From Nocardia shimofusensis NBRC 100134 (GTDB taxonomy: Bacteria; Actinomycetota; Actinomycetes; Mycobacteriales; Mycobacteriaceae): a DNA stretch of 64,000 bases. The stretch lies in the NCBI RefSeq assembly GCF_001613125.1, contig NZ_BDBT01000020.1, forward strand, positions 56,887 to 120,886, read 5' to 3'. Under the pieces are notes generated by a model. The model made no database searches and was not told where the DNA came from. It worked only from the letters and a program-made list of their open reading frames with translations. Below are positions 51,455 through 60,373 of this stretch, in pieces; the first letter of the stretch is position 1; each line of letters opens with the position of its first letter. The position numbers and the translations under genes were made by a program.

Positions 51455-51961
51455 ATGTCCCGAAAAATTCGCTTCACCGTGCCGTACAGCGTTCCGGTCG
51501 ATGATCTGCACCGGGCCTTCACCAGCGGCGACGCCTGGCGCACCCGCTTCGCCGAAGCCCCCACCGCGACTCTGGACGTCTCGCACCCCGACGGACCGGG
51601 CACCGCTCGCATCCATATGACCGAACGGGCCAGGAAGGACAAGATCCCCGCCCTCGTCGGCAAAGTGCTCTCCGGCGACCTCGTCTTCGACCGCACCGAC
51701 AACTGGCGGGCACTGTCCGGTGAGACAGCCGAAGGCGACTTCCGGGTAGCCACCACCGGCATCACCGCCGCCATGACCGGCAGTCATCGCCTGCGCCCCA
51801 CCGCCGAGGGCAGTGAACTCGAGGTCACCGGCACGCTGGAGGTGAAGGTGCCGCTGGTCGGGCGCGCCATCGAACCGCTCGCCGAACAACTGCTGCACCG
51901 GGTGCTGAACAGCGAGCGCCACTTCTTCGAACAATGGTGCACTCAACGCTCGCCGTCCTGA
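51455..51961 (+). CDS. DUF2505 (START-like) protein
   Basis: A 168-aa protein with the features of DUF2505: a SRPBCC/START-like fold with FTVPYSVPVDDLHRAFTSGD and VEVTGTLEVKVPLVG-type strands (here ELEVTGTLEVKVPLVGRAIE) and a C-terminal helix. It probably binds a hydrophobic ligand. No Shine-Dalgarno is obvious at ATG 51455. About 217 bases follow before menJ with nothing recognisable. Confidence 0.82.
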   Translation: MSRKIRFTVPYSVPVDDLHRAFTSGDAWRTRFAEAPTATLDVSHPDGPGTARIHMTERARKDKIPALVGKVLSGDLVFDRTDNWRALSGETAEGDFRVATTGITAAMTGSHRLRPTAEGSELEVTGTLEVKVPLVGRAIEPLAEQLLHRVLNSERHFFEQWCTQRSPS

Positions 51962-52178
51962 ACCGATCGTCGCCGGCGGGCAGCCTCCCACGCGCTGCCT
52001 GCCCGATATACCGGCCCGCTCGACAGCGGCCGCGGGCATCGGGAGCAACCAGCGCGCTGACCGCGGGCTGGTTTCGCCGAGTACAGCTGGTCGCGAACCT
52101 GCGGCACCCTCGGCCCGGGCGCTGCCCGAGAGCGCTGGTCGACGGCCCCTCGGACGGTGGTCCGGCCCGGTCGGCGGC

Positions 52179-53462
52179 TCAGCCGAACGGCACCAGATCG
52201 TCCGCGCGCATCGACAACCGGCCCGCGGTGCGCCAGGCCCGCGCGGTCAGATCCACGTCCTCGTCGGTGACGAGATTGCCCATCACTCGAACAGCGGTGC
52301 GCTGCAAGTACTTCGAGCGCATAACCGGCGGCCCGCCGGTGGGCACCATCCGCGGATGGGTGGCCAGCCCGGCGATCCGCCGCGCTACCGAGAAGGTGCG
52401 GCCGTAGCGTTCGCGCAGCAGGTCCGGCCACAGCGCCGTGAAGTCGAGCGTGGCGAAACTCTCGGAGTCCAGGATCCGGCCGAGCATGTGCCCGCCCTCG
52501 AGCCCGTAGTCGATGCCCTCGCCGTTGAGCGGGTTCACACACCCCGCCGCGTCGCCGACCAGAACCCAGTTGCGCCCGGCCACATTCGACACCGAGCCGC
52601 CCATCGGCAGCAGTGCCGAGGCCACCGCCCGCAGTTCGCCCTCGAAACCCCATTCCTCGAAACGCTGCGAGGTGTAGTGGCGCAGCAGCGGTTTGAGCGC
52701 CACGTGCGAAGGCCGCCGCTCGGTCGCGAGCGATCCGACGCCGATATTGACCTCGCCGTTGCCCAGCGGGAACACCCAGCCGTAGCCGGGCACCAGCTCA
52801 CCGTCGGCGTCGCGCAATTCCAGATGCGAAGTGATCCACTGGTCGTCGCTGCGGGCGGAGCGGATGTAGGCGCGCGCGGCGGTGCCGAAGGCGAACCGGC
52901 GATGCCAGGTACGGCCGAGCTGCTTGCCGATCGGGGAGCGCACGCCGTCGGCCACCACCAGGATGTCGCAGGTGACGGTGACGGTCTGCTCGCCGACGGT
53001 GAAGCTCACCCCGCTCACCCGCTCGCCGTCGCGGACCACCTCGACGGCCTTGGCGCCCTCGACCATCCGCGCGCCGGATTTCACCGCCGTCTCGCGCAGC
53101 TTGTCGTCGAGTTCGGTTCGGGGGACGGCGCTTCCGTAGGAGGGGAACGATCCGCCCGGCCAGGGCAGCAGCGCCTCGCGGCCGAAGCCGGTCATCCGCA
53201 GGCCGTGGTTGACGGTGTGCGCCCGTAGCCAGCCGCCGAGACCGAGCAGCTCCAATTCCTTGGTGGCGCGCGGCGTCAGACCGTCACCGCAGGTCTTGTC
53301 CCTGGGGAAGACCGCGGCGTCGGTCAGCGCGACATCGCGGCCCGCGCGCGCCGCCCACGTCGCGGCTGCCGATCCGGCCGGACCCGCGCCGACCACGAGC
53401 ACCTCCACATGCTCCGGCAGGACGCGACCGGTCACGACATCGGCTGAACCCATGCGATCCAT
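52179..53462 (-). CDS. menJ: Menaquinone beta-isoprene reductase (geranylgeranyl reductase family)
   Basis: A 427-aa FAD monooxygenase-fold reductase. The FAD motif VLVVGAGPAGSAAATWAARA is followed by FPRDKTCGDGLTPRA, the PGYGWVFPLGNGEVNIGVG motif and WVLVGDAAGCVNPLNGEGID. In M. tuberculosis the syntenic MenJ (Rv0561c) saturates one isoprene unit of menaquinone. ATG at 53462 or 53453 can start it; neither has a clear ribosome site. Divergent from the polyprenyl synthase gene. Confidence 0.93.
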   Translation of the reverse strand: MDRMGSADVVTGRVLPEHVEVLVVGAGPAGSAAATWAARAGRDVALTDAAVFPRDKTCGDGLTPRATKELELLGLGGWLRAHTVNHGLRMTGFGREALLPWPGGSFPSYGSAVPRTELDDKLRETAVKSGARMVEGAKAVEVVRDGERVSGVSFTVGEQTVTVTCDILVVADGVRSPIGKQLGRTWHRRFAFGTAARAYIRSARSDDQWITSHLELRDADGELVPGYGWVFPLGNGEVNIGVGSLATERRPSHVALKPLLRHYTSQRFEEWGFEGELRAVASALLPMGGSVSNVAGRNWVLVGDAAGCVNPLNGEGIDYGLEGGHMLGRILDSESFATLDFTALWPDLLRERYGRTFSVARRIAGLATHPRMVPTGGPPVMRSKYLQRTAVRVMGNLVTDEDVDLTARAWRTAGRLSMRADDLVPFG

Positions 53463-53603
53463 ACTGGCACGCCGCACGACCAGCCCCGCGCGGCGTGTGG
53501 AAAAGTGTGCGGTAGGCCGCCGAATGGCGGTGTTCATGGGCCGCGCGGCGGGGACACGCTAGGTTCTCTACCCGTGGGGTCGGACGCGGCGCTGGGAGAC
53601 GAG

Positions 53604-54638
53604 ATGAGCACATCGGCAGTGAGCGGCTCGGAGAGTGCCTCGAGCACGGTGGTCGCCGGAGTGGAACTCGGTGACGCGGAGCTCGCCGCGACCGTGCGCA
53701 ACGGCCTCGAAGAGGTCGAGAAGCTGCTGATCGCCGAACTCTCCGACGGCGCGGATTTCCTCCAGGACGCCGCACTGCATCTGGCCAAGGCCGGCGGCAA
53801 GCGGTTCCGTCCGCTGTTCACCATCCTCACCGGCCAGCTCGGCCCTCGCCCCACCGATCCGGCGCTGGTCACCGCGGGCACCGTCGTCGAACTGGTGCAC
53901 CTGGCCACCCTCTACCACGACGACGTGATGGACGAGGCCACCATGCGCCGCGGCGCACCGAGCGTGAATTCCCGCTGGGGCAACAACATCGCGATCCTGG
54001 CCGGGGACTATCTCTTCGCGCACGCCTCCCGGCTCACCTCGACGCTGGGCCCCGACGCGGTGCGCATCATCGCCGAGACCTTCGCCGAACTGGTCACCGG
54101 CCAGATGCGCGAGACCATGGGCGCGCGCGAGACCCAGGACCCCATCGAGCACTACCTGCGGGTGGTGTGGGAGAAGACCGGTTCGCTGATCGCCGCCGCG
54201 GGCCGCTTCGGCGGTACCTTCTCCGGCGCGGACGCCGGACACGTCGAACGCCTGGCCCGGCTCGGTGACGTGGTCGGCACCGCCTTCCAGATCGCCGACG
54301 ACATCATCGACATCTCCTCGGCCTCCGAGCAGTCCGGCAAGACGCCGGGCACCGACCTGCGCGAGGGCGTGCACACCCTGCCGGTGCTCTATGCGCTGCG
54401 CGAGGACGGCCCCGAGGCCGACCGGTTGCGTGAGCTGCTGGCCGTGCCGCCGCAGACCGACGAGGCGGTGGCGGAAGCCATCGACCTGCTCGCCCGCTCG
54501 CGCGGGATGGTGCTGGCCAAGCAGAAGCTGCGCGACTACGCCGAGCAGGCCTACACCGAACTGGCCGCACTGCCCGCGGGCCCGGCCAACGACGCGCTCG
54601 AGCAGCTCGTGCGCTACACCATCGAACGGGTCGGCTGA
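53604..54638 (+). CDS. grcC1: Polyprenyl diphosphate synthase (GrcC1-like)
   Basis: A trans-prenyltransferase of 344 aa that makes a long all-trans polyprenyl diphosphate, most likely the menaquinone tail. The first Asp-rich motif is HDDVMDEATMRRG (Asp106-Asp110) and the second is FQIADDIIDI near 230-240; GGKRFRP is the IPP-binding site. GGGAGA five bases from ATG 53604 supports this start; GTG at 53574 is an alternative. Confidence 0.94.
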   Translation: MSTSAVSGSESASSTVVAGVELGDAELAATVRNGLEEVEKLLIAELSDGADFLQDAALHLAKAGGKRFRPLFTILTGQLGPRPTDPALVTAGTVVELVHLATLYHDDVMDEATMRRGAPSVNSRWGNNIAILAGDYLFAHASRLTSTLGPDAVRIIAETFAELVTGQMRETMGARETQDPIEHYLRVVWEKTGSLIAAAGRFGGTFSGADAGHVERLARLGDVVGTAFQIADDIIDISSASEQSGKTPGTDLREGVHTLPVLYALREDGPEADRLRELLAVPPQTDEAVAEAIDLLARSRGMVLAKQKLRDYAEQAYTELAALPAGPANDALEQLVRYTIERVG

Positions 54639-54848
54639 GCCGCCTCCCACCGTCCGGGCCGCGCGCTTGCCCCACCCGCCGCTGTGGTCGCGCGCCATTG
54701 TCCGCCTGAGCGGTCGATCCTGCCGTGACCAGCGGACATCGGCGAGCCAGGCACGCGGCGGCGCGGAACTCCGGCGCGTCGGCGATCGTTGCCATCATGT
54801 CGGCCGAGATGCCGGCGAAGCGAAGAACGGGGGACTGGCAGGAGGCAC

Positions 54849-55757
54849 ATGCACGGGCGCGGATTCGCGAACGATCTGAAGACGTTCGGCCTCATGGCGG
54901 GGCTCTCGGCGCTGATCGTGTTCGCCGGAGCCATGTTCGGCGACACCACGATCCTGATCTTCGCTGTCGTGCTGGCCGTCGCGGTGAACGGCTGGGCGTA
55001 CTTCAACAGCGACAAGCTGGCGTTGAAGGCCATGCGGGCGATCCCGGTCAGCGAGCTGGAAGCGCCGGTGATGTACCGGATCGTGCGCGAGCTGGCGACC
55101 ACCGCGCGCCGTCCGATGCCCCGGCTCTACATCAGCCCCACCAACGCCCCCAACGCCTTCGCCACCGGCCGCAGCCCGAGGCACGCGGCCGTCTGCTGCA
55201 CCAGCGGCATCCTGCGCATTCTCGATGAACGCGAGCTGCGCGCGGTGCTGGGCCACGAACTCTCGCACGTCTACAACCGCGACATCCTGATCTCCTCGGT
55301 CGCTGGCGCGCTGGCCGCCGTCATCTCGGGCCTGGCCAACTTCGCGTTCTTCGCCGGCGCGTTCGGCGGCAACAACAACGGCGACGGCCAAGGCGGCAAT
55401 GTCATCGGTGTGCTGCTCGTCTCACTGCTGGGCCCGGTCGCCGCCACCCTGGTGAAGCTGGCGGTGTCGCGCTCGCGCGAGTACGAGGCCGATCAGTCCG
55501 GCGCGGAACTGACCGGTGACCCGCTCGCGCTGGCCTCGGCCCTGCGCAAGCTCGAACGCGGCGTGCAGGCCGCTCCACTGCCGCCGGAACCGCGGCTGAC
55601 CGCGCAGTCGCACCTGATGATCGCCAATCCGTTCCGGGCCGGTGAACGCGCCGCCCGGCTGTTCGCCACCCACCCGCCGATGGCCGAGCGGATCGCCCGG
55701 CTGGAGGCGCTGGCGGGCGGCGGCCGCGATCCCTACCGCACCGACTACTACCGCTGA
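54849..55757 (+). CDS. htpX: Membrane zinc metalloprotease HtpX
   Basis: An M48B protease of 302 aa for membrane-protein quality control. Helices lie near 14-30 and 34-52, the zinc motif GHELSHVYNRD follows (His136, Glu137, His140), two further helices come next, and the third ligand is the Glu in SREYEADQSG. AGGAGG at 54840-54845 supports ATG at 54849. It is followed by convergent yajQ. Confidence 0.94.
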   Translation: MHGRGFANDLKTFGLMAGLSALIVFAGAMFGDTTILIFAVVLAVAVNGWAYFNSDKLALKAMRAIPVSELEAPVMYRIVRELATTARRPMPRLYISPTNAPNAFATGRSPRHAAVCCTSGILRILDERELRAVLGHELSHVYNRDILISSVAGALAAVISGLANFAFFAGAFGGNNNGDGQGGNVIGVLLVSLLGPVAATLVKLAVSRSREYEADQSGAELTGDPLALASALRKLERGVQAAPLPPEPRLTAQSHLMIANPFRAGERAARLFATHPPMAERIARLEALAGGGRDPYRTDYYR

Positions 55758-55795
55758 GCGAAGGACCGCAAGCCCGCGGTAGCTCTCCCCGGGGA

Positions 55796-56287
55796 CTAGC
55801 GGTAGTTGACGAACTGCAGGGCGATGCCGAAGTCCTCGCCCTTGAGCAGGGCGATGACCGCCTGCAGGTCGTCACGCTTCTTGCTGCTGACCCGCAGTTC
55901 GTCGCCCTGGATCTGCGCCTTGACACCCTTGGGACCCTCGTCGCGGATCTTCTTGGAGATCTTCTTCGCGTGCTCGGTGTCGATGCCCTGCACCAGCGTG
56001 CCGGTGATCTTGTAGGTCTTGCCGGAGGCCGCGGGCTCACCCGCGTCGAACGCCTTGAGCGAGATGTCGCGGCGGATCAGCTTCTCCTTGAAGACCTCGA
56101 GCGCCGCCTTGACGCGCTCCTCGGCCTCAGCGGTCAGGACGATCTTGTCCTCGCCGGACCACTCGATCGTCGCGCCGGTGCCACGGAAGTCGTAGCGGGT
56201 GTTCAGCTCCTTCTCCGCCTGATGCAGGGCGTTGTCGACCTCCTGCCGGTCGACCTTGCTCACGACATCGAATGACGAATCGGCCAC
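55796..56287 (-). CDS. YajQ family nucleotide-binding protein
   Basis: A 163-aa two-domain ferredoxin-like fold protein (SSFDVVSKVDRQEVDNALHQ, KLIRRDISLKAFDAGEPAAS, ISKKIRDEGPKGVKAQIQGD). Family members bind cyclic di-GMP or nucleic acids in other bacteria. GTG at 56287 has AGGAG seven bases upstream; the longer frame to 56341 is not supported. Confidence 0.93.
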   Translation of the reverse strand: MADSSFDVVSKVDRQEVDNALHQAEKELNTRYDFRGTGATIEWSGEDKIVLTAEAEERVKAALEVFKEKLIRRDISLKAFDAGEPAASGKTYKITGTLVQGIDTEHAKKISKKIRDEGPKGVKAQIQGDELRVSSKKRDDLQAVIALLKGEDFGIALQFVNYR

Positions 56288-56441
56288 ACTGCGCTCCTGT
56301 TCCTCATGGGGTCCGACGACTCCACGCACCACCGGGCACACACCGGGGCCGGGAGTACGGGCGACGTCGGCACACTACCCGGAAAGTTCTTCCCCCCGAA
56401 ACGCGACACCTGCCCCGTCGGCACGGCGTTGGCCAGCCGGT

Positions 56442-56472
56442 TTGCATTCCGGACGGGGGTTCGTTGTATTCT
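56442..56472 (+). promoter_or_regulatory. Putative promoter of tRNA-Tyr
   Basis: TTGCAT (56442-56447) and TATTCT (56467-56472) are separated by 19 bases and end 26 bases before the tRNA. Confidence 0.5.
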
Positions 56473-56498
56473 GCTCCACGCACCGGCAACGGTGGCAC

Positions 56499-56581
56499 GG
56501 CAGGTTGCCCGAGCGGCCAATGGGAGCAGACTGTAAATCTGTCGGTGAAAGCCTACGTAGGTTCGAATCCTACACCTGCCA
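56499..56581 (+). tRNA. tRNA-Tyr (anticodon GTA)
   Basis: A class II tRNA of 83 bases with a long variable arm. Acceptor arms GGCAGGT and ACCTGCC pair fully. The anticodon GTA lies at 56533-56535 and the T-loop TTCGAAT is present. CCA is not encoded. Confidence 0.96.
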
Positions 56582-56593
56582 CAAGATCGGCAG

Positions 56594-56630
56594 AGAGCCC
56601 CGCGAGCGAGAAATTCGCTTGCGGGGCTCT
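56594..56630 (+). terminator. Terminator after tRNA-Tyr
   Basis: Fifteen-base arms at 56594-56608 and 56616-56630 pair with one G-U pair; a T-rich stretch follows. The remaining ~200 bases before the next promoter show only GC-rich DNA. Confidence 0.85.
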
Positions 56631-56834
56631 TCTGATTTAGGAGCTCCGCCGGGTGTTTTTCGCCTCGCCGGCCGGCTCCGCTCGGCTCGCGTCGTGCGCC
56701 GGAAAGGTCCGGCCCCCGGTCGGCTCGGCGGGGCCGGAACGCCCCGGAGGCCCCGAAACGGCCGGTGGCAACGGCGGATCGCCTCCCCGGGATGCCCGCT
56801 CACAGCTACCGAAAAATGTCTCTGACCAGCCGAT

Positions 56835-56864
56835 TTGTAACTCACCGTGGCGTGTGTGTAATCT
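56835..56864 (+). promoter_or_regulatory. Putative promoter of tRNA-Thr/tRNA-Met/rpmG
   Basis: TTGTAA (56835-56840) and TAATCT (56859-56864) with an 18-base spacer, 60 bases upstream of tRNA-Thr, in locally AT-rich DNA. Confidence 0.6.
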
Positions 56865-56923
56865 CTTTCAAGACGTCGCCGCCCCGGAGTCGCGAAGAGT
56901 GACAACGGAGCGGATGTAGTCAT

Positions 56924-56996
56924 GCCCCCTTAGCTCAGTCGGCAGAGCGTTTCCATGGTAAGGAAAAGGTCAACGGTTCGATTCCGTTAGGGGGCT
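56924..56996 (+). tRNA. tRNA-Thr (anticodon GGT)
   Basis: 73 bases; acceptor GCCCCCT pairs with AGGGGGC. The anticodon stem TTTCC/GGAAA encloses loop ATGGTAA, giving GGT. T-loop TTCGATT. No encoded CCA. Confidence 0.96.
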
Positions 56997-57065
56997 CGCC
57001 GGATTGCCGGTGGTGTCCGACTCGGCAACCTCGCCGCGGCGTCGCCGACGGCAGACCGCGCACAA

Positions 57066-57138
57066 GGCGGTGTAGCTCAGGCGGTAGAGCAAACGACTCA
57101 TAATCGTTGTGTCGCCGGTTCGAGTCCGGCCATCGCTA
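57066..57138 (+). tRNA. tRNA-Met (anticodon CAT)
   Basis: 73 bases; the anticodon loop CTCATAA gives CAT. D-arm GCTCAGGCGGTAGAGC is normal, so this is an elongator-type Met tRNA. The acceptor stem GGCGGTG/CATCGCT contains two G-U pairs, one of them the terminal pair. Confidence 0.93.
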
Positions 57139-57181
57139 CCCATACTGATTATTCAGGTCGACCCGGAAAGAAGGCATAGTC

Positions 57182-57352
57182 GTGGCCGCGAAGTCCACCG
57201 ATGTCCGGCCAAAGATCACCTTGGCCTGCGAGCAGTGCAAGCACCGCAACTACATCACCAAGAAGAACCGGCGTAACGACCCGGATCGGCTGGAACTGAA
57301 GAAGTTCTGCCCGAACTGTGGCACGCATCGCGCACATCGCGAATCCCGCTGA
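57182..57352 (+). CDS. rpmG: Ribosomal protein bL33 (zinc-binding C+ form)
   Basis: A 56-aa protein with two CxxC pairs ([10 protein letters not shown] and FCPNCGTH) that bind zinc, so this is the zinc-dependent paralogue. [13 protein letters not shown] is typical of bL33. GTG at 57182 has an AAGAAGG-type purine run about six bases upstream. It follows tRNA-Met, as in mycobacteria, and precedes hadAB. Confidence 0.95.
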
Positions 57353-57385
57353 ACTTCTCACGCGTGACATCCTCCGCGTGAACGC

Positions 57386-57413
57386 AAGGGCCGGACGGCA
57401 TCGTCCGGCCCTT
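57386..57413 (+). terminator. 12-bp stem terminator after rpmG
   Basis: Exact 12-base arms (57386-57397, 57402-57413) around GCAT, 33 bases past the rpmG stop. Confidence 0.8.
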
Positions 57414-57495
57414 AGCGCTGTCTGCGGTAGGGTGCGACACAGGTGAACGCCCCCGCCGACCCCCGGCTGTGGGGTCAGATAGGTACAGTCCCCTC

Positions 57496-58584
57496 GTGAC
57501 AACGAACACCGGTACACAGCAAGCGGTCCAGGCGAGCGAAGAGGTCTTCGACGCCGCGGCACACGCGGCGGCCATGGTCGGTCACCACTACCGCGTCGAC
57601 GACTACTACGAAGTCGGTCGCGAGAAGGTCCGTGAGTACGCCCGGGCCGTGCAGGACTACCACCCGGTGCACTGGGACGAGAGCGTCGCGCAGGACTACG
57701 GCTACGACGGCCTGGCCGCTCCGCTCACCTTCATCTCCCTGGTCGGCATCCTGGCCCAGCGCAAGCTGTTCGAAACGGTCGTCACCGGCTACGACCTGAG
57801 CCAGATCATGCAGACCGACCAGATCCTGGAATTCCACCGCCCGATCCGGGTCGGCGACCAGCTGACCTGCGACGTGCACCTGCACTCGTTCCGGCAGGCG
57901 TTCGGCGGCGACATCATCGTCACCAAGAACATCGTGACGGCGCAGAACGACGAGCTGGTGCTCACCACCTACACCACTCTCGTCGGACGCAGCGGCGCCG
58001 ACATCGACCCGAACCTGGCGCACGCGGTGCGCAACGTGCTCATGCACGGGATCGGCCCCGAGGAGCCCGAGCACCACCCGCGCGGCGATCGACCGCTGGG
58101 CGAGGTGCCGAGCACGCCGTCGGTGCCCGTCGTCAGCGTGCCCGAGCCGTTCGTGAGCAAGCGCGCCCGCGCCTTCGACGAGGTCTCCGCCGGCGACGAG
58201 CTGCCCGCTCGACTGGTGCGGCTGACTCGCGGCGATCTGGTCAACTACGCGGGCGTGTCCGGCGACGCGAACCCGATCCACTGGAGCGACGAGGTCGTCA
58301 AGCTGGTCGGCCTCGACGACGTGGTCGCCCACGGCATGCTGACCATGGGCCTCGGCGGCGGCTTCATCAGCTCCTGGCTGGGGGACCCCGGCGCGGTCAA
58401 GGAATACAACGTGCGCTTCACCAGCCCGGTGTTCGTGCCCGCCGATTCCGCCGCCGAGGTCGAGTACACCGGCAAGGTGAAGTCGGTGGATCCCGAGACG
58501 CGCACCGCGGTGATCGCCATCGTCGCCAAGTCCGCGGGCAAGAAGATCTTCGGCCGCGCGACCGCGACCGTGCAGCTGTCCTGA
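57496..58584 (+). CDS. hadAB: Fused HadA-HadB (3R)-hydroxyacyl-ACP dehydratase
   Basis: A 362-aa fusion of the two hotdog subunits that are separate in M. tuberculosis. Residues 30-170 are HadA-like (GYDGLAAPLTFISLVGILAQ, RPIRVGDQLTCDVHLHSFRQ). Residues 220-362 are HadB-like with the catalytic Asp257/His262 in GDANPIHWSDE and the DDVVAHGMLTMGL helix. It dehydrates 3-hydroxyacyl-ACP in FAS-II during mycolic acid elongation. The HadA half also has a D-x4-H pattern (Asp54, His59). A Pro/Glu-rich linker joins the halves. No hadC gene follows; tRNA-Trp and secE come next. Confidence 0.93.
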   Translation: MTTNTGTQQAVQASEEVFDAAAHAAAMVGHHYRVDDYYEVGREKVREYARAVQDYHPVHWDESVAQDYGYDGLAAPLTFISLVGILAQRKLFETVVTGYDLSQIMQTDQILEFHRPIRVGDQLTCDVHLHSFRQAFGGDIIVTKNIVTAQNDELVLTTYTTLVGRSGADIDPNLAHAVRNVLMHGIGPEEPEHHPRGDRPLGEVPSTPSVPVVSVPEPFVSKRARAFDEVSAGDELPARLVRLTRGDLVNYAGVSGDANPIHWSDEVVKLVGLDDVVAHGMLTMGLGGGFISSWLGDPGAVKEYNVRFTSPVFVPADSAAEVEYTGKVKSVDPETRTAVIAIVAKSAGKKIFGRATATVQLS

Positions 58585-58636
58585 GCAGCCGATAAGTGCT
58601 CGCTGACCTGCTGTATCGGCCGGGAGGCGGGCCGGA

Positions 58637-58666
58637 TTGGCTATTGCGCGGGTCGGTAAGTACACT
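58637..58666 (+). promoter_or_regulatory. Putative promoter of tRNA-Trp/secE/nusG
   Basis: TTGGCT (58637-58642) and TACACT (58661-58666) with an 18-base spacer, about 160 bases upstream of tRNA-Trp. Confidence 0.5.
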
Positions 58667-58824
58667 CGGGAACCTGGGGTCACCAGCCGCTGCGCGCTGC
58701 TCTGTGGGGCTGGTTCCTACGGGAGCCGGCTACCGCCGACGCGGCGCGCGTGTTGTGTAGGGTGCCTCCAGGAAAATTGAATATCGAACGGTGGTTGGAC
58801 AGCTGTTCCACACGGTCCAACCGA

Positions 58825-58897
<73 letters not shown>

Positions 58898-58927
58898 CCC
58901 TTTTGCCAGCGACGAGAGAGGATCGAC

Positions 58928-59329
58928 GTGAGCGACGAGCGGGACACTCGCCACGGCGCGCATGCGGCCGACAATGGCGATGGCACCGCCGAGGTGAACC
59001 GGCCGAGCGGCAAGCGTTCGGCCCGGCGGACCCGCTCCGGCTCGTCCTCCTCGGTCGAAACCGGTGCGATCGCCACGATCGACCGGTCGTCGAACAAGGC
59101 GAACAAGTCTGCCGGCAAGGCCACACGCGAAGGAACGGGTAACCCGTTCAAGCGGCTGATGAAGTTCCTGCGAGAGGTCATCGCGGAACTGCGCAAGGTG
59201 ATCTGGCCGAGCCGGAAGCAGATGGTCACCTATACGAGCGTTGTTCTGGTGTTCGTGACCTTCATGGTCGCGTTCATCTGGGGGTTGGATCTGGCGTTCA
59301 TCAAGGGTGTCGACTGGCTGTTCGGCTGA
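58928..59329 (+). CDS. secE: Preprotein translocase subunit SecE
   Basis: The 133-aa SecE subunit that clamps SecY. A disordered, charged N-terminus of about 70 residues is followed by the amphipathic helix (FLREVIAELRKVIWPSRKQM) and a single transmembrane helix (VVLVFVTFMVAFIWGLDLAF). GTG at 58928 has AGAGGA six bases upstream. It is normal in size for actinobacteria. Confidence 0.95.
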   Translation: MSDERDTRHGAHAADNGDGTAEVNRPSGKRSARRTRSGSSSSVETGAIATIDRSSNKANKSAGKATREGTGNPFKRLMKFLREVIAELRKVIWPSRKQMVTYTSVVLVFVTFMVAFIWGLDLAFIKGVDWLFG

Positions 59330-59448
59330 GGCCGAACTGTACGGTCGACGGTGAGGCTGTTCGGCCGACGCCGACGCCGTAGCCGATCCCCGGGGCGGAC
59401 CGGCGGAGGAATGTCCGCCGTGCCCGGCCCGGCACGCAGAGGATGTAC

Positions 59449-60261
59449 GTGACGACACAGGAAGCGAGTGCCCCAGTGAGCACCCCGGAGAACGACACCA
59501 ACGCCGAGTTCCCGGTCGACGACGTGGTGGCCGAGCAGGCCCGCGACGAGGTGGACGACGCGGCGCCCGCCGAGGAGCCTGTGGCCGATGACGCTGAGCC
59601 CGCGGACGCGGTGCCCGCTGCCCCCGAGGAGCCGGCCGATCCGGTCACCGAGATGAAGGCCGCGCTGCGCCGCGCCCCGGGCGACTGGTACGTCATCCAC
59701 TCCTACGCCGGCTACGAGAACAAGGTGAAGGCCAACCTCGAGACCCGCGTGCAGAACCTGGACCTCGAGGACTACATCTTCCAGGTCGAGGTGCCGACCG
59801 AAGAGGTCACCGAGATCAAGAACGGCCAGCGCAAGAACGTCAACCGCAAGGTGCTGCCCGGCTACATCCTGGTGCGCATGGAGCTCAACGACGAATCCTG
59901 GGGCGCGGTCCGCAACACTCCCGGCGTCACCGGCTTCGTCGGTGCCACCTCCCGGCCCTCGCCGCTGTCCATCGACGACGTGGTGAAGTTCCTGGTGCCT
60001 GCCTCGCAGCAGAAGAAGGCGCCCGCCGCCGCTGCCGCGAGCGCCGAGTCCGGTGCCGGAGCCGAGGTGGCGACCAAGCCGGTCATCGAGGTCGACTTCG
60101 AGGTCGGCGAGTCGGTGACGGTGATGGACGGCCCGTTCGCGACGCTGCCCGCCAGCATCTCCGAGGTCAACGCCGAGCAGCAGAAGCTCAAGGTGCTCGT
60201 GTCGATCTTCGGCCGCGAGACCCCGGTCGAGCTGGCCTTCACTCAGGTCGCGAAGATCTAG
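59449..60261 (+). CDS. nusG: Transcription termination/antitermination factor NusG
   Basis: A 270-aa NusG with the acidic actinobacterial N-terminal extension (about 65 residues), the NGN domain (GDWYVIHSYAGYENKVKANL, RKVLPGYILVRMELND, GVTGFVGATSRPSPLS) and a C-terminal KOW domain (VDFEVGESVTVMDGPFATLP). AGAGGA at 59438-59443 is best placed for GTG at 59449; an ATG at 59443 overlaps that site. Couples RNA polymerase to the ribosome or Rho. Confidence 0.95.
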   Translation: MTTQEASAPVSTPENDTNAEFPVDDVVAEQARDEVDDAAPAEEPVADDAEPADAVPAAPEEPADPVTEMKAALRRAPGDWYVIHSYAGYENKVKANLETRVQNLDLEDYIFQVEVPTEEVTEIKNGQRKNVNRKVLPGYILVRMELNDESWGAVRNTPGVTGFVGATSRPSPLSIDDVVKFLVPASQQKKAPAAAAASAESGAGAEVATKPVIEVDFEVGESVTVMDGPFATLPASISEVNAEQQKLKVLVSIFGRETPVELAFTQVAKI

Positions 60262-60373
60262 TTGCTTCCGTCGCGGCCTTGGCGGCCTGCGACGGGATGG
60301 TTCGGCCCGCGCCGCGGGTTCGACTTACGCGAGGCTTGCACACAGCAAGGACACCAACACCTAGGAAAGAAAG

